From: Panorpa germanica
Lineage: Eukaryota > Arthropoda > Insecta > Mecoptera > Panorpidae
Assembly (NCBI GenBank): GCA_963678705.1
Contig: CAVMBN010000172.1
Location: 19,645-83,644, forward strand
DNA length: 64,000 nt
Direction: 5' to 3'
Positions within the stretch are counted from its first letter, which is position 1, and the number at the start of each line of letters is the position of its first letter. Both the position numbers and the translations under genes were made by a program. Below the pieces are notes generated by a model. It searched no databases. It saw nothing but the letters and a program-made list of their open reading frames with translations, and was not told the DNA's origin. Below are positions 45,936 through 55,588 of the stretch, piece by piece.

Positions 45936-47098
45936 CCGCTCTTATGCTTAATGTTGAAGATAAAATTTTTTTGACGAATCAGTAAGCCAATATGAAATAC
46001 ATTCATATAACCCATATTCTACTACTACTTTTGAAAATAACGATGAAATACGAATCCCAATAAATCAACATAATGATTTTACATTACCGTCACAATCATA
46101 TTTATACATTGAAAGAAAAATACAGGACACTTCAGAAGCAACCCCAGTATTCATATTAAATGGTATTTTACACCTATTTGAAAGTATAAGATATGAAATA
46201 AATTCAGTTGAAATTGATTCAAATAGAAACCCTGGTGTAACATCTACTATGAAAGGATATGTTTCACATAATAATAATGATATTCATATTCAAAATTTTG
46301 GCTGGTGCGATAAGGATACCAATATAATAGATAAAAATGGAAACTTTAGTGTATGTATTCCTCTTAAAACGATATTTGGTTTTTGTGAAGATTTCGAAAA
46401 AATTAAAAATTACAAATAACGCACTTTGGATAGCAGCAGCTAAAGATGTATTACTAAAAGTAGTCATTGACAAAATTCAATGGCGAATGCCTCATATTAA
46501 TGTATCAGACAAAGAAAAATTGAAATTATTGCAAACAATAGAACGTGATAGATCATTATATATTGGTTTTCGAGCTTGGGAATTATACGAATACCCTGCT
46601 TTATCAAGTTCAACTAATCAAGTTTGGTCAATAAAAACAACAACTTCACTTGAAAAACCACGTTACGTTATATTAGGACTACAAAGGGAATCAAAAAATG
46701 ATATGACGAAGGACATCAGTAAATTTTATACATGTAATTTGAGAAACGTAAAATTATACTTAAATTCTGAAATGTATCTATATGATAATCTAAACTTAGA
46801 TTATAATAATAATAAATATTCGGTAGCCTATGAAATGTATGCAAATTTTCAAAAATCATACTATGATAAGAATCCAAACCCTGTTTTGAATTTAAAAGAT
46901 TTTAAAGAAAAAGCGCCCTTAATAGTAATAGATTGTACCAAACAAAACGAATTTTTAAAATCTGCCCCAGTGGATATTATGCCTGAATTAGAAACATCAG
47001 AAATGATTGTTGGTTTGGTTCGCGCCTTTGCTCTAATTATTCATAATAAAATTATTGAGTATAAACTATTAAGTGAAATTGTTAATAAAATTACATAA
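45932..47098 (+). pseudogene. double jelly-roll major capsid protein, two frame breaks
   Basis: The capsid-forming hexon-like protein. ATG at 45932 overlaps the previous stop. After 13 codons the frame must change to reach DESVSQYEIHSYNPYS, and this first break occurs at the same place in Polinton B. The main frame then carries NNDEIRIPINQHNDF, LYIERKI, NSVEIDSNRNPG and CIPLKTIFGFCEDF. Next, about 40 bp are missing near 46405 relative to B, shifting to the frame of 46337-47098: KIQWRMPHINVSD, EKPRYVILGLQ (a strong family signature) and DYNNNKYSVAYEMYANFQKSYY. It ends IVNKIT. Total length is about 385 codons, normal for Polinton MCP-type proteins on the short side. Confidence 0.85.
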
Positions 47099-47161
47099 TC
47101 GTTATAAATACTAATTAGTATCAATAAAATCATTAAAGAGTAACCATCTCATAATTAAATA

Positions 47162-47536
47162 ATGGATTATAAATTTTTAAATGATCATGAACAAGTTTCG
47201 AAAACGATTTCAAAAGTTGGAGCTATTTTAAAAAAATATAAAGAAAATGAGTGTTTACTAGAAAATCTTACTGATGAGGAATTACATTATTTACCGACAG
47301 AGTTTTTCTTGCATTATATAATGTTCTCTACCGATATTGAACAAAACTGGAACCGGCTCCCAATGTATTTAAAAGAAAATTAAAATATACAAGGACGTCG
47401 ATTATGTTACAAACATTATAACAAAGGAAACATACAAAGAGATGGTCCTCCATGTCAAATAAGAAACTGTTATGATTGTAATTATATGTTATATTATGAT
47501 TCTAATGGATGTAGTTATACCCTAATAAATAAATAA
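47162..47536 (+). pseudogene. Cys-rich 124-codon protein, one stop (A)
   Basis: It starts MDYKFLNDHEQVSKTI at 47162. An in-frame TAA at 47381-47383 follows YLKEN, after which the same frame continues through a cysteine-rich end (LCYKHYNKG, PPCQIRNCYDCNY, NGCSY) to 47536. Polinton B has it intact (57988-58362). It is the last gene of the plus-strand capsid block. Function unknown; the Cys pattern suggests metal binding. Confidence 0.7.
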
Positions 47537-47641
47537 ATAAAAGAATTATATACATTTTAAATTTATATATATATATATTATAAATTAAGTAATTACAATA
47601 GTTTTGATATTTCTTCTAATATATACGACTTATTATCATTT

Positions 47642-47989
47642 TTATAATATATCATTAGAATTTAACTCTTCACATTCGTAAAATAAAAATTGAGTTAAAA
47701 TCTCTTTCGAAACACCAATATTTTTATTTTTTAAATACATTACAATACTATTTAAAAATATATTATATGTTTTAAACAAATTAATTTGCATTTTAGAAAA
47801 ATGTTTACCAATAGCAATAATATAATCATTTAAGGATAAGAAATGTATTAAATCAAAAATATTTAAAAATACTGAAATATGTGTTTTACAATTTGAAATA
47901 ATTGCAATACTATTTGGATTAAATATATTTATTTTATAGTTTGTTCCTATTAATATATTCGATGGTATTAACAATTGACCAATAAACAT
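47642..47989 (-). CDS. unknown protein X1 (115 aa)
   Basis: An intact ORF, MFIGQLLIPSNILIGTNYK. No family is recognised. It is hydrophobic in places (SVFLNIFDLIHFLSL) but has no clear membrane span. It ends ECEELNSNDIL. It is the innermost of a series of minus-strand genes converging on the capsid block, six bases after X2. In Polinton B this gene is almost entirely deleted (near 57865-57885). The intergenic region 47537-47641 is a convergent AT-rich spacer with a TA run. Confidence 0.55.
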   Translation of the reverse strand: MFIGQLLIPSNILIGTNYKINIFNPNSIAIISNCKTHISVFLNIFDLIHFLSLNDYIIAIGKHFSKMQINLFKTYNIFLNSIVMYLKNKNIGVSKEILTQFLFYECEELNSNDIL

Positions 47990-47995
47990 ATTAAT

Positions 47996-48370
47996 CTATT
48001 GCTTAATATGCTCTATAAGCTCAAAATAATCACATAAATTTAACTTTAGTCTAAAATTATATTTATTATAAATATAAATTTCTGGTTCAAACTGATTAAT
48101 ACAATTTAAACCTATTTTGATTGAATACATATCTTTTTTTAATAATATAGGTGTTTCATTAAATAAAAATGGAACTGCAGTCAATTTAGAAGGAGTCAAA
48201 TTTGTATTAATACCCTCATTGTTTAAGCAAGTTGTAATTTCAGACATATTCTGTATCTCAATATCTGAATTTAATGATTCAGGTAATGAAAAATCTTCAT
48301 CAAAAAACAAAGGATCAATATCTAAATTTAATAGCTCTGTATCGTCTTCCAAATTAAAAATCGTTTCCAT
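47996..48370 (-). CDS. unknown protein X2 (124 aa, acidic N-terminus)
   Basis: METIFNLEDDTELLNLDIDP begins an acidic N-terminal third (DPLFFDEDFSLPESLNSDIE), followed by a neutral part ending FRLKLNLCDYFELIEHIKQ. Its ATG lies inside the last codons of X3 (17-nt overlap), a compact viral-type arrangement. Polinton B keeps a damaged relative (about 57630-57870). No family is recognised. An acidic transactivator-like protein is one possibility, without further support. Confidence 0.55.
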   Translation of the reverse strand: METIFNLEDDTELLNLDIDPLFFDEDFSLPESLNSDIEIQNMSEITTCLNNEGINTNLTPSKLTAVPFLFNETPILLKKDMYSIKIGLNCINQFEPEIYIYNKYNFRLKLNLCDYFELIEHIKQ

Positions 48371-49178
48371 TTTTTGGTAAGTTATATATATATTCTTGAG
48401 CCTTATTGTATAATTTAATTTTAAAAAAGTCTATGCACAAAGTTTTTATTTCTTGTTCCAACAGATCCAAATTTATTTTTGATGATATATAACTTAAATT
48501 ATCAATTAAATCAATATTGTTATTTATATTATTTTTAATAAAACACTCATATAAATTAATGTTGTGATTTTTATAATTAATACATTGAGTATCCTTTAAA
48601 TCATTAAACAAATTATTTTGAACTTGATGTAAAGATTTATCCACTAACTTTGAACACAAATTATAATTTTTTAATGTTACTGTTATACAATTAGATATAT
48701 TAAGCAAGTTGTCCCAAGATTCTTTCTGCAAATAAACAGAAGATGATTTAAGTTTTTGTTCGTTCAAATCTTGCTGTTGACATTGTATATTTTCTTCAAG
48801 AACCATAGTTGGCTTTTCATAAAAGGTTTGAAAATATATTGTGTAATTTAATAAGGTTATGTGAGGCTGTTCTAAATATTCACTTGCTTCAAAATAATTA
48901 GAAATTATATTTTTGTTATTTAACAGAATATTCCAATCTTGCTCGAATATAATAATACCATTTCCATTAACCTATTCTATTTTTAAAATTGCTTCACATA
49001 AATTAGTTACTTTAATTCCAATTATTACTTGTTTTGATTTACTGTTATTTAAATAATATAATGATTTTAATAAATATACAGAATCATTATAGGTTGGTTT
49101 AGAATCTGATTCATTACTGCCAACACTTAACTTTTTATCGTGATTTAATTTTGGATATGGTTTGTAACGATAGGCCAT
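48354..49178 (-). pseudogene. unknown protein X3 (274 codons, one stop)
   Basis: MAYRYKPYPKLNHDKKLS starts it at 49178. A TAG at 48972-48974 follows EAILKIE; Polinton B has a Lys codon there. The frame then runs to 48354. The second half is Asn/Lys-rich with QCQQQDLNEQKLKSSS and SWDNLLNISNCI. The same gene in B (56837) is broken at a different place. Conservation in both copies over ~250 residues supports a real gene, of unknown function. Confidence 0.65.
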
Positions 49179-49295
49179 TATTATAAAATGTTTAGTTAAA
49201 CTTGTTAAAATATTTATTTATAACTGAAGAAAATATAAAATATCTACAGCTTATATACTCTAATCCCCCCTCCAAAATTATTAAAATTTTCAGCC

Positions 49296-49730
49296 TTAGT
49301 CATTATCGCTAACTTCTAACTCTTCATCTGTCATTATCCATTCTAAAGAATCCATACTTCCAAAACCCTCATCTGATGAGCCTAATAAAAACGCTAAACC
49401 ATTTCTAAAATCTCTGTAAAAAGTATTCTTGTGTGTAACATATCTATTATAAAATTGAAACTCATCAAACATATTAAAATCTAACATTAAATAATATTCT
49501 AACTCACAATTTAATTTCAAATCTATACATAAATTAAATTCATTTGCTATATGTAATACATGTAAATAAACTACATCAATATTATCAATTAATACTGTTA
49601 GTACTAATTCCGAACATCCAATAAAAGGTCGACAATTTATATTAATATTTACTAACTTAGGTAAAATAAAAATATTATCTCCTTCAATTAACTCAAATAA
49701 TAAGCGACTGCTAAAACTTTTCATATACAT
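49296..49730 (-). CDS. unknown protein X4 (144 aa)
   Basis: An intact ORF, MYMKSFSSRLLFELIEGDNI, with cysteines in NCRPFIGCSELVL and KLNCELEYYL and a strongly acidic end (MDSLEWIMTDEELEVSDND). It is present only in Polinton A in this window. No family is recognised. It lies between X3 and X5 with 117 and 104 bp of AT-rich spacer. Confidence 0.5.
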   Translation of the reverse strand: MYMKSFSSRLLFELIEGDNIFILPKLVNININCRPFIGCSELVLTVLIDNIDVVYLHVLHIANEFNLCIDLKLNCELEYYLMLDFNMFDEFQFYNRYVTHKNTFYRDFRNGLAFLLGSSDEGFGSMDSLEWIMTDEELEVSDND

Positions 49731-49834
49731 TATAATATATTTATTATAACTAAAACGTAATATTGATTCAAACTTTAAAGCTAAAAATTATATGTAGTAT
49801 CAGATGCACATAACTTATAACGCTAATTTAAAAA

Positions 49835-50508
49835 TCAATCCCAATTTTCTTCTTCTTCTTCTTCCTTTAATGAATTTAATGAAACAGAAAAACTTATTTC
49901 ATTTTCATGTTTGAAATAATCTAATTTATTAAGTTTGATTTTTCCTTCTAAGTCATACTTTTCAATTGTTCTTAATTTTTCTAATTTTGAATAAAAAGTA
50001 TAATTAAACTTATCAAGCAAATATACGTTTTTAACCAAATTCAAATCTATAACTTTATTAATAAAATGTAATTGCAAATAGCGTAATTTATGTAATGTAT
50101 TTGCACTATATATATCATCAAAATATCCTGTTTCTAATGCTTTCAATATATCTTTAAAATGTTCATGTTGTGCGTCTGATATTATATTATATTTTAGCTC
50201 ATATTTTTTTCTTAAATTTAACTCTAATTTTGCTACTTTACTTATTAATACACCTAATATTTTAAATCTATAAAAATTATTAACAAGATGATATTCACTA
50301 CATTCAATTGCCCGCTGCTTTCTATGGTAAAGGCATAACTAGACATAAAGACATAATTATATAAATAACTAAATTTTTTAATTGGTAAAACATATAATAA
50401 AAAACTAACCTGTAATCCAGATTCTGCTATTTTCGGACAGGTGTACTTATAAGTGTCATCTGAATACAGGTATACACAACACAAAAAGTTGTTGTTATCT
50501 AAAGACAT
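49835..50508 (-). CDS. unknown protein X5, predicted two coding exons
   Basis: Exon 1 runs from ATG at 50508 to 50410 (33 codons, MSLDNNNFLCCVYLYSDD.., ending at a CAG codon) and is followed by GTTAGT. A 92-nt intron ends with AAAG at 50318. Exon 2 (50317-49835) continues in the same phase for 160 codons and ends in a glutamate run (KEEEEEENWD). Exon 2 has no convincing start of its own for its first 57 codons, which favours splicing. A further splice-donor-like TTT|GTAAGT near 50592, with an acceptor ATAAG just before the ATG, suggests a 5'-UTR intron. No family is recognised. Confidence 0.5.
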
Positions 50509-50581
50509 TTTAAAACTTATATTATTATTATTAATATAAACAGTTACAACAAAATTAAGTTGTTTCAATACATTCAATAAA

Positions 50582-51240
50582 AAATTAACTTACAAAGTTA
50601 TATCAATCTATAGGGTAGTGTACGTAATTAATGATGACAGAAAGGTCAATGGGTATCTGTATACATTTAAAAACTGCTATAACTAAATTACATTTAGATT
50701 AAATATATAAATTAATATAAACAGGAAGCAGGAGAAAGAAAGAAGTAGCAAGGAAACAGTTAAACTTCAGCCCAGAAAAATAGACTAGGGAATAGACCAG
50801 TACAGAAGGAAGACTAGGAAAAATGAATGAAGAGGGTCAAGAGAAAAAGAAGCAGAAAGTACTTTTGGAAATAAAAAGGTTTAGAATAATGTAAATTTAA
50901 TTGTAAGTTGAAGTATATGAAATGTATTTAAGAATGTAGATTGTAAACGCGAACAATAAACAATTAATAATAATAAATAATATAAATTAATATAAAAAAA
51001 GTACTCACCAAAATGTATCCACTGAACAATTACTTTTAAACAGTATATTACAATTAAGAGATACTTAAAATATGTAAATATACGTAAACTGTTAACATTA
51101 TTAAACTGAATGCTCTAAGCATGAGTAACGATTTTTATACTATATTCTAAGTTATAAAAATTAAACCAGTGCCGCAATACATTAAAATATATTTGCCCTA
51201 TTTTAAATGTTTCTATCACCTGCAACCCACATTTATAAAA
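50582..51240. other. Polinton A right-arm noncoding region
   Basis: AT-rich sequence with no gene seen. It contains the 259-bp retroposon-like insert described separately. On the minus strand near 51003-51018 there is TTGGTGAGT, a splice-donor consensus, which could belong to a 5' exon of X5. No inverted copy of the left terminus is found. Confidence 0.5.
50706..50996 (+). mobile_element. small retroposon-like insert with 16-bp target duplication
   Basis: The 16-bp sequence TATAAATTAATATAAA occurs at 50706-50721 and 50981-50996 and flanks a 259-bp insert. The insert is purine-rich, begins CAGGAAGCAGGAG, contains no ORF, and ends in an A/T-rich tail with TAATAATAATAAAT. Long direct repeats and such a tail are typical of LINE-mobilised sequences (a SINE or a 5'-truncated LINE). 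No tRNA-like A/B box promoter was recognised. Confidence 0.6.
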
Positions 51241-51557
51241 TATACATATATATATATTTTTTAAATATTTTCAAATTTAAAAAAAATTATTTAAAATTTT
51301 TTTAATTTTTTTTTATTATTTTAATTTTTTTTTTTTTTTTTTTTAAATTTTTTTTTTTTAATTTTTTTTTTTTTTAATTTTTTTTTTTTTTAATTTTTTT
51401 TTTAATTTTTTTTTTTTTTTTTTTGTTTTTGCTTAAATTTATTTTACAGTATTGTTGCCTCTTGGTTAAGCTTTTAGTCAAAAATTGATTATCTCTTACG
51501 GTTCAAGAAATATAGCGTCTTTTTACTAAAAACAACCATTTAAAAAAAATAAAAAAA
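51241..51557. repeat. poly-T/low-complexity tract and junction
   Basis: 51250-51424 is nearly pure T with scattered AA pairs; TTTAA interruptions recur about every 10-20 bases. 51425-51557 is AT-rich with no feature. It lies between Polinton A's right arm and the satellite and may be prone to assembly error. Confidence 0.8.
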
Positions 51558-52297
51558 TATAAGCTCTGGCAAGACAGATACGACTTAATACAAAAAGGAA
51601 GACCTACGTATTGGTTTACAAGGACGTTAATATTGCTTTGCAACACAAGTGGTTCCTATCTACTATGTGTGTGATCAGCTCCTGCTACTTTAGGTGAAAA
51701 ATGTGATTAAAAGTAAGAAATAAATTACGGAAAAAAATTAAATAAATTATATGAATACTTTTTTAAACGAAAAGTATTTAAGTTTGTTTTAAATTTGTGT
51801 TAATTTACCCTAAACAAAGTGTTTTTACAAAAGTTTGACAGTTGGAAACCAGTGTTAAAAACGAATTTTTCATTACGCGTACACGCGGTCTTATATACAT
51901 TACCACAAAATTGTAACTTTGATGTTTGATATAAGACATTAATAATTGCGATAGACAAAAAAAGTGATAATAATTAGTTTAGTGTTAGTGCTAAAACATC
52001 TAGTGGGTAAGAAATTCAAGAAATCTGTAGAGCTATATAAGGAAGACCTCATATAAATACTACAAATATACGGAAGACAAAAGGTTGCCGCCCACTATCA
52101 AGTAAGTCGATTAACAATAACTATAAATAATATTAAAACATATGAATTAGTTTATATAAATGCGTGTTTTAAATAATAAAGAGAGTGTATTAATTGTTAT
52201 AAGTGATTAAGTAAACAATATATGCGGTTTTCTTGGAAATAGTGATTGATCGTTCATGAACATTCAATGGTAACTAACAAATGGTAAGTAAGTAGTA
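51558..52297 (+). repeat. satellite fragment between Polintons A and C
   Basis: Starting at AAGCTCTGGCAAGACAG, it holds the RT tail and then the noncoding half of a unit, up to AAATGGTAAGTAAGTAG. It is in the same orientation as the main array, so the Polintons sit inside what was one array. Missing sequence at both ends shows deletion around the insertions. Confidence 0.9.
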
Positions 52298-52559
52298 GAG
52301 GAAAGTTGTATGTTCTGGCGCCTCTCATTGAAGGGATTTTAAGTATAGGTAAGCGACGTACGTCCCATGTTATTAGTATAGGAGAATAAATATAAGGTGT
52401 CTTAAAAGGGTTGCCAGTATATGAAATATATGAAAATATTGAAATAATTAAAAATTTATGCTTGGAATAGGGTGTTCCAGAATAATATTTATTGGTATAT
52501 AATTATATGTAATGTTATAATAATAGAATTATAATACACGTCCGTTTTATGTTTTTATT
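52298..52559. other. Polinton C left terminal sequence, noncoding
   Basis: AT-rich unique sequence between the terminus and the 153-bp array. I see no coding. A short GGCGCCTCTC segment near 52319 is unusually GC-rich for the region. Confidence 0.4.
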
Positions 52560-53231
52560 TTTCTCAGAAATTAAATCCGCCATTTTGGCTAAAATTTTTT
52601 TTACTTTCGTCTTCTAAACGTGTTCTCCTGTTAGGGTGTTAGTACAGATGGGGGATAAATTTTTTATAAAAAATGCAATATCTTCAACCGTTTACGAGAT
52701 ATTTAATGTTTTATTTTTTAGAAATTAAATCCGCCATTTTGGCTAAAATTTTTTTACTTTCGTCTTCTTATCGTGTTATCCTGTTAGGATGTTGGTACTG
52801 ATGGGGGATAAATTTTTTATCAAAAATGCAATATCTTCAATCGTTTACGAGATATTTAAAGTTTTATTTTTTAGAAATTAAATCCGCCATTTTGACTAAA
52901 ATTTTTTTACTTTCGTCTTCTAAACGTGTTCTCCTGTTAGGATATTGGTGCTGATGGGGGATAAATTTTTTATCTAAAATGCAATATCTTCAACCGTTTA
53001 CGAGATATTTAAAGTTTTATTTTTTAGAAATTAAATCCGCCATTTTGGCTTTAATTTTTTTACTTTCGTCTTCTAATCGTGTTCTCCTGTTAGGGTGTTG
53101 GCACTGATGGGGGATAAATTTTTTATCAAAAATGCAATATCTTCAACCGTTTACGAGATATTTAAAGTTTTATTTTTTAGAAATTAAATCCGCCATTTTG
53201 ACTAAAATTTTTTTTACTTTCGTCTTTTGAA
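52560..53231 (+). repeat. 153-bp tandem repeat array (4 full copies plus a partial)
   Basis: GAAATTAAATCCGCC recurs at 52567, 52721, 52874, 53027 and 53180 (spacing 154, 153, 153, 153). Each unit also has TTACTTTCGTCTTCTAA, CTGTTAGG, GATGGGGGATAAATT and CGTTTACGAGATATTTAA. Copies are ~95% alike. It sits in the terminal region of Polinton C, as the 238-bp repeat does in A. Confidence 0.9.
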
Positions 53232-53515
53232 TGAATTCTTTGAATATAATATGCTGTTTATAGCTATTTTTGATTTTCATCTGATTAGTTCCGGAAATAT
53301 ACGATGACATCCTATAATATCCAAATGTACCCGATCATATCCGAAGATGCACGACGATTATTGCTTAAATAGATAAATTTAAAAATTATTATTTTATTTG
53401 TATACTAAATGTTAAATGAAAACGTCTGCTGAAAAAAGAACTGCAAATATATAATATATTTTATTTTTGTTTATAACAAGAAGAAAATAATAAGAGTTAA
53501 AAAAAGATTTATGAT
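53232..53515. other. spacer before Polinton C polB
   Basis: AT-rich, with short repeated AATATCCAAATG/ATATCCGAAGATG-like words near 53318-53350. No gene was recognised; the minus ORF crossing it overlaps polB and is taken as chance. Confidence 0.4.
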
Positions 53516-55588
53516 ATGTATACCTGCAATGAGTGTAATACGTCATTTTCAAGATTGGATAATCTGAAACGTCATGAAAATTTATCTTGTAATTCAAATA
53601 AATTATTGTGTGAATATTGTGGTTTAATATATACAAATATAAGAAATTATACTCATTATTTATTGAAAATACATCAAATTAAATTTGAGTGCAATAATAA
53701 ACGCAAATTGGATGGTGAACCTAAAATATCAAGTAAACGATCCAAAGCTGAGTTAATTGAGAGTTTATTAACTAAAAGGAAAATTACGGATTGGTGTAAT
53801 GTATGCAAAAGTAATGTGTTAAATAAAAATCTATATAATCAATATAGAAGTAATGAGCATAAAAGACTAGCAAGTGTAGTTGTAGAATGCGATAATGATA
53901 TACAAAAAATTACTTCAGCATTTAAAAACCGTTTTGCGGCATATAGATTACATACTAAGGAAATGTTTAACAGTATTAAAGAATACATGATATTTTTTCA
54001 AAATAAAGTATTCGTGTTATTGGAAAAGTATTTAAAAGAATTTAATACAATTAAAGTAAATATTGAATTATTTGGTTTATATGTAAAATATAATAAAGAT
54101 GAGGAGTTATTAATTGATATAAAATCTTTTAACTTTAAAAATTAAGTTATTAATAAATCCATAGATCTAAGGGAAATATATAATAATTTTAGAAATGTTA
54201 TTGAAATAAAAAGTGAAGAATTTCAAGAACGTGATTCAGGATGGAGTCTTAAGGAAATAATGCATTTGGAAATAAATATTAACAGATATAATCCTTTGCG
54301 AGGATCATCTTATATTGATTTACCAAAGAAAGTTAAAGATAAAAAGGCTATAGTAAATGTAGTAAATAATGATCAAGCTTGCTTTATGTCGGCTATAACT
54401 TCAGCATTGTATGCAGCATCAAAAAGTATGGATAGAGTTACATCATATCCACATTATTCAAAAGTACTTAATTCAAATGGTATAGAATTACCGATGAAAT
54501 TAAAAGATATTAGAACATTTGAGTATAATAATGATATAAGTGTGAATGTTTATGGACTTGAAAATAATTTTATTGTGGGACCGTTGTATTATACATCTAA
54601 AAAGAAGAAACAACATGTTAATTTATTGTATATTAAAGATTTGAGTAATGGACATTATTGTTGGATTAAAAATATATCAAGATTAATAAGAAGTCAATTT
54701 ACTAAGCATACCAGTAAACAATTTTTTGGTGATGGATGCTTATCATTTTTTAACACAGAAGATCTGTTAAATAGACATTTAGAATATGATTGCAATAAGG
54801 TATATACAATCCTTCCTTCTAAGTATAAGGCTAAAGATAAATTGGGTAATATGATATCTCAAAACATTTTAAAATTCGAAAATCATAAGAATAAATTACG
54901 CGTTCCATTTGTGATATATGGAGATTTTGAAACATTATTAAATCCCATTAGTACTTGTTATCCTGAAACTAATACATCATTTTCAAATAATATTCAAATT
55001 CATGAACCATATTCTTTTGCTTATTATATTAAATGTTCTTTTAATGATTCCTTAAGTAAGTTTGTTACGTACAGAGGTATTAATTGCGGTAAAGTATTTA
55101 TTGAAACAATAACTGAAGGCGCTAAACAAATTTATAAAGTCTTAAATAAAGTGAAGCCTTTAAATAAATTATCTGATTGGCAAAAAGAGGAATATGATGA
55201 AGCTTCTATTTGCCATATTTGTGAAGGTATCCTCAATGGTAATAAAGTGTTAGATCATTGTCACTTAACTGGTAATTACCGAGAAGCTGCTCATAATCAT
55301 TGCAATTTAAATTTTACAATTCCAAAGTTTATATCTGTCATATTACATAACTTAAGCAATTACGATAGCCATATAATTGTAAAAGAATTAGGTAATGATA
55401 GTGAAAAAATTGAAGTTATTCCAGGAAATAAGGAAAAGTATATATCTTTTACGAAACATATTTTGGTGGAATCAAAAGTCGATAAAAATGATAAAGTTCA
55501 TAACTGCTATATTAAACTTAGATTTATTGATTCTTTACGATTTATGCATTCTAGTTTAGAAACACTTGCAAAAAATTTATTATCAGAA
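53516..55588 (+). pseudogene. polB: DNA polymerase B of Polinton C, N-terminal two thirds, interrupted
   Basis: ATG at 53516; 691 codons in one frame with a single TAA at 54143-54145. It opens with zinc fingers (CNECNTSFSRLDNLKRH, then CEYCGLIY, then WCNVCKSN..NEHK). A segment FQERDSGWSL follows the stop in the same frame, then PLRGSSYIDLP and CFMSAITSALY. The exonuclease I motif is YGDFET near 54920. An endonuclease VII-like insert, CHICEGIL..DHCHLTGNYREAAHNHC, lies near 55210-55310. The gene is cut after NLLSESS, where Polinton B begins; the last codons to 55618 belong to B. Palm motifs are absent. Sequence differs strongly from polB of A. Confidence 0.85.

Larger units (their letters stand above)
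37979..51240 (+). mobile_element. Polinton A (Maverick/adintovirus-like element)
   Basis: The left end starts AGTATTGTTACTAAGCGGG, matching the start of Polinton B (AGTAGTGTTACAAAGCGGG) at 55589; Polintons are known for 5'-AG termini. The content fits the family: protein-primed-type polB, A32-like packaging ATPase, adenovirus-like protease, minor and major capsid proteins, and a PLA2 protein. No inverted copy of the left end is visible before the satellite resumes at 51558. The satellite also resumes at a different phase, so the right terminus and target duplication appear lost. No retroviral-type integrase is visible. Confidence 0.85.
52294..55588 (+). mobile_element. Polinton C, left part (interrupted by Polinton B)
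   Basis: It begins AGTAGAGGAAAG at the satellite border, an AG terminus like A and B. It contains a terminal repeat array and the 5' two thirds of a polB gene, then is cut at 55588 by the left end of Polinton B. Its polB is only distantly related to that of A, so it is another lineage. The rest of C must lie beyond B, outside the window. Confidence 0.7.

Noticed and set aside
53412..53636. 74-codon minus-strand ORF
   Set aside because: It overlaps the zinc-finger start of polB C and is composed of AT-rich low-complexity residues.
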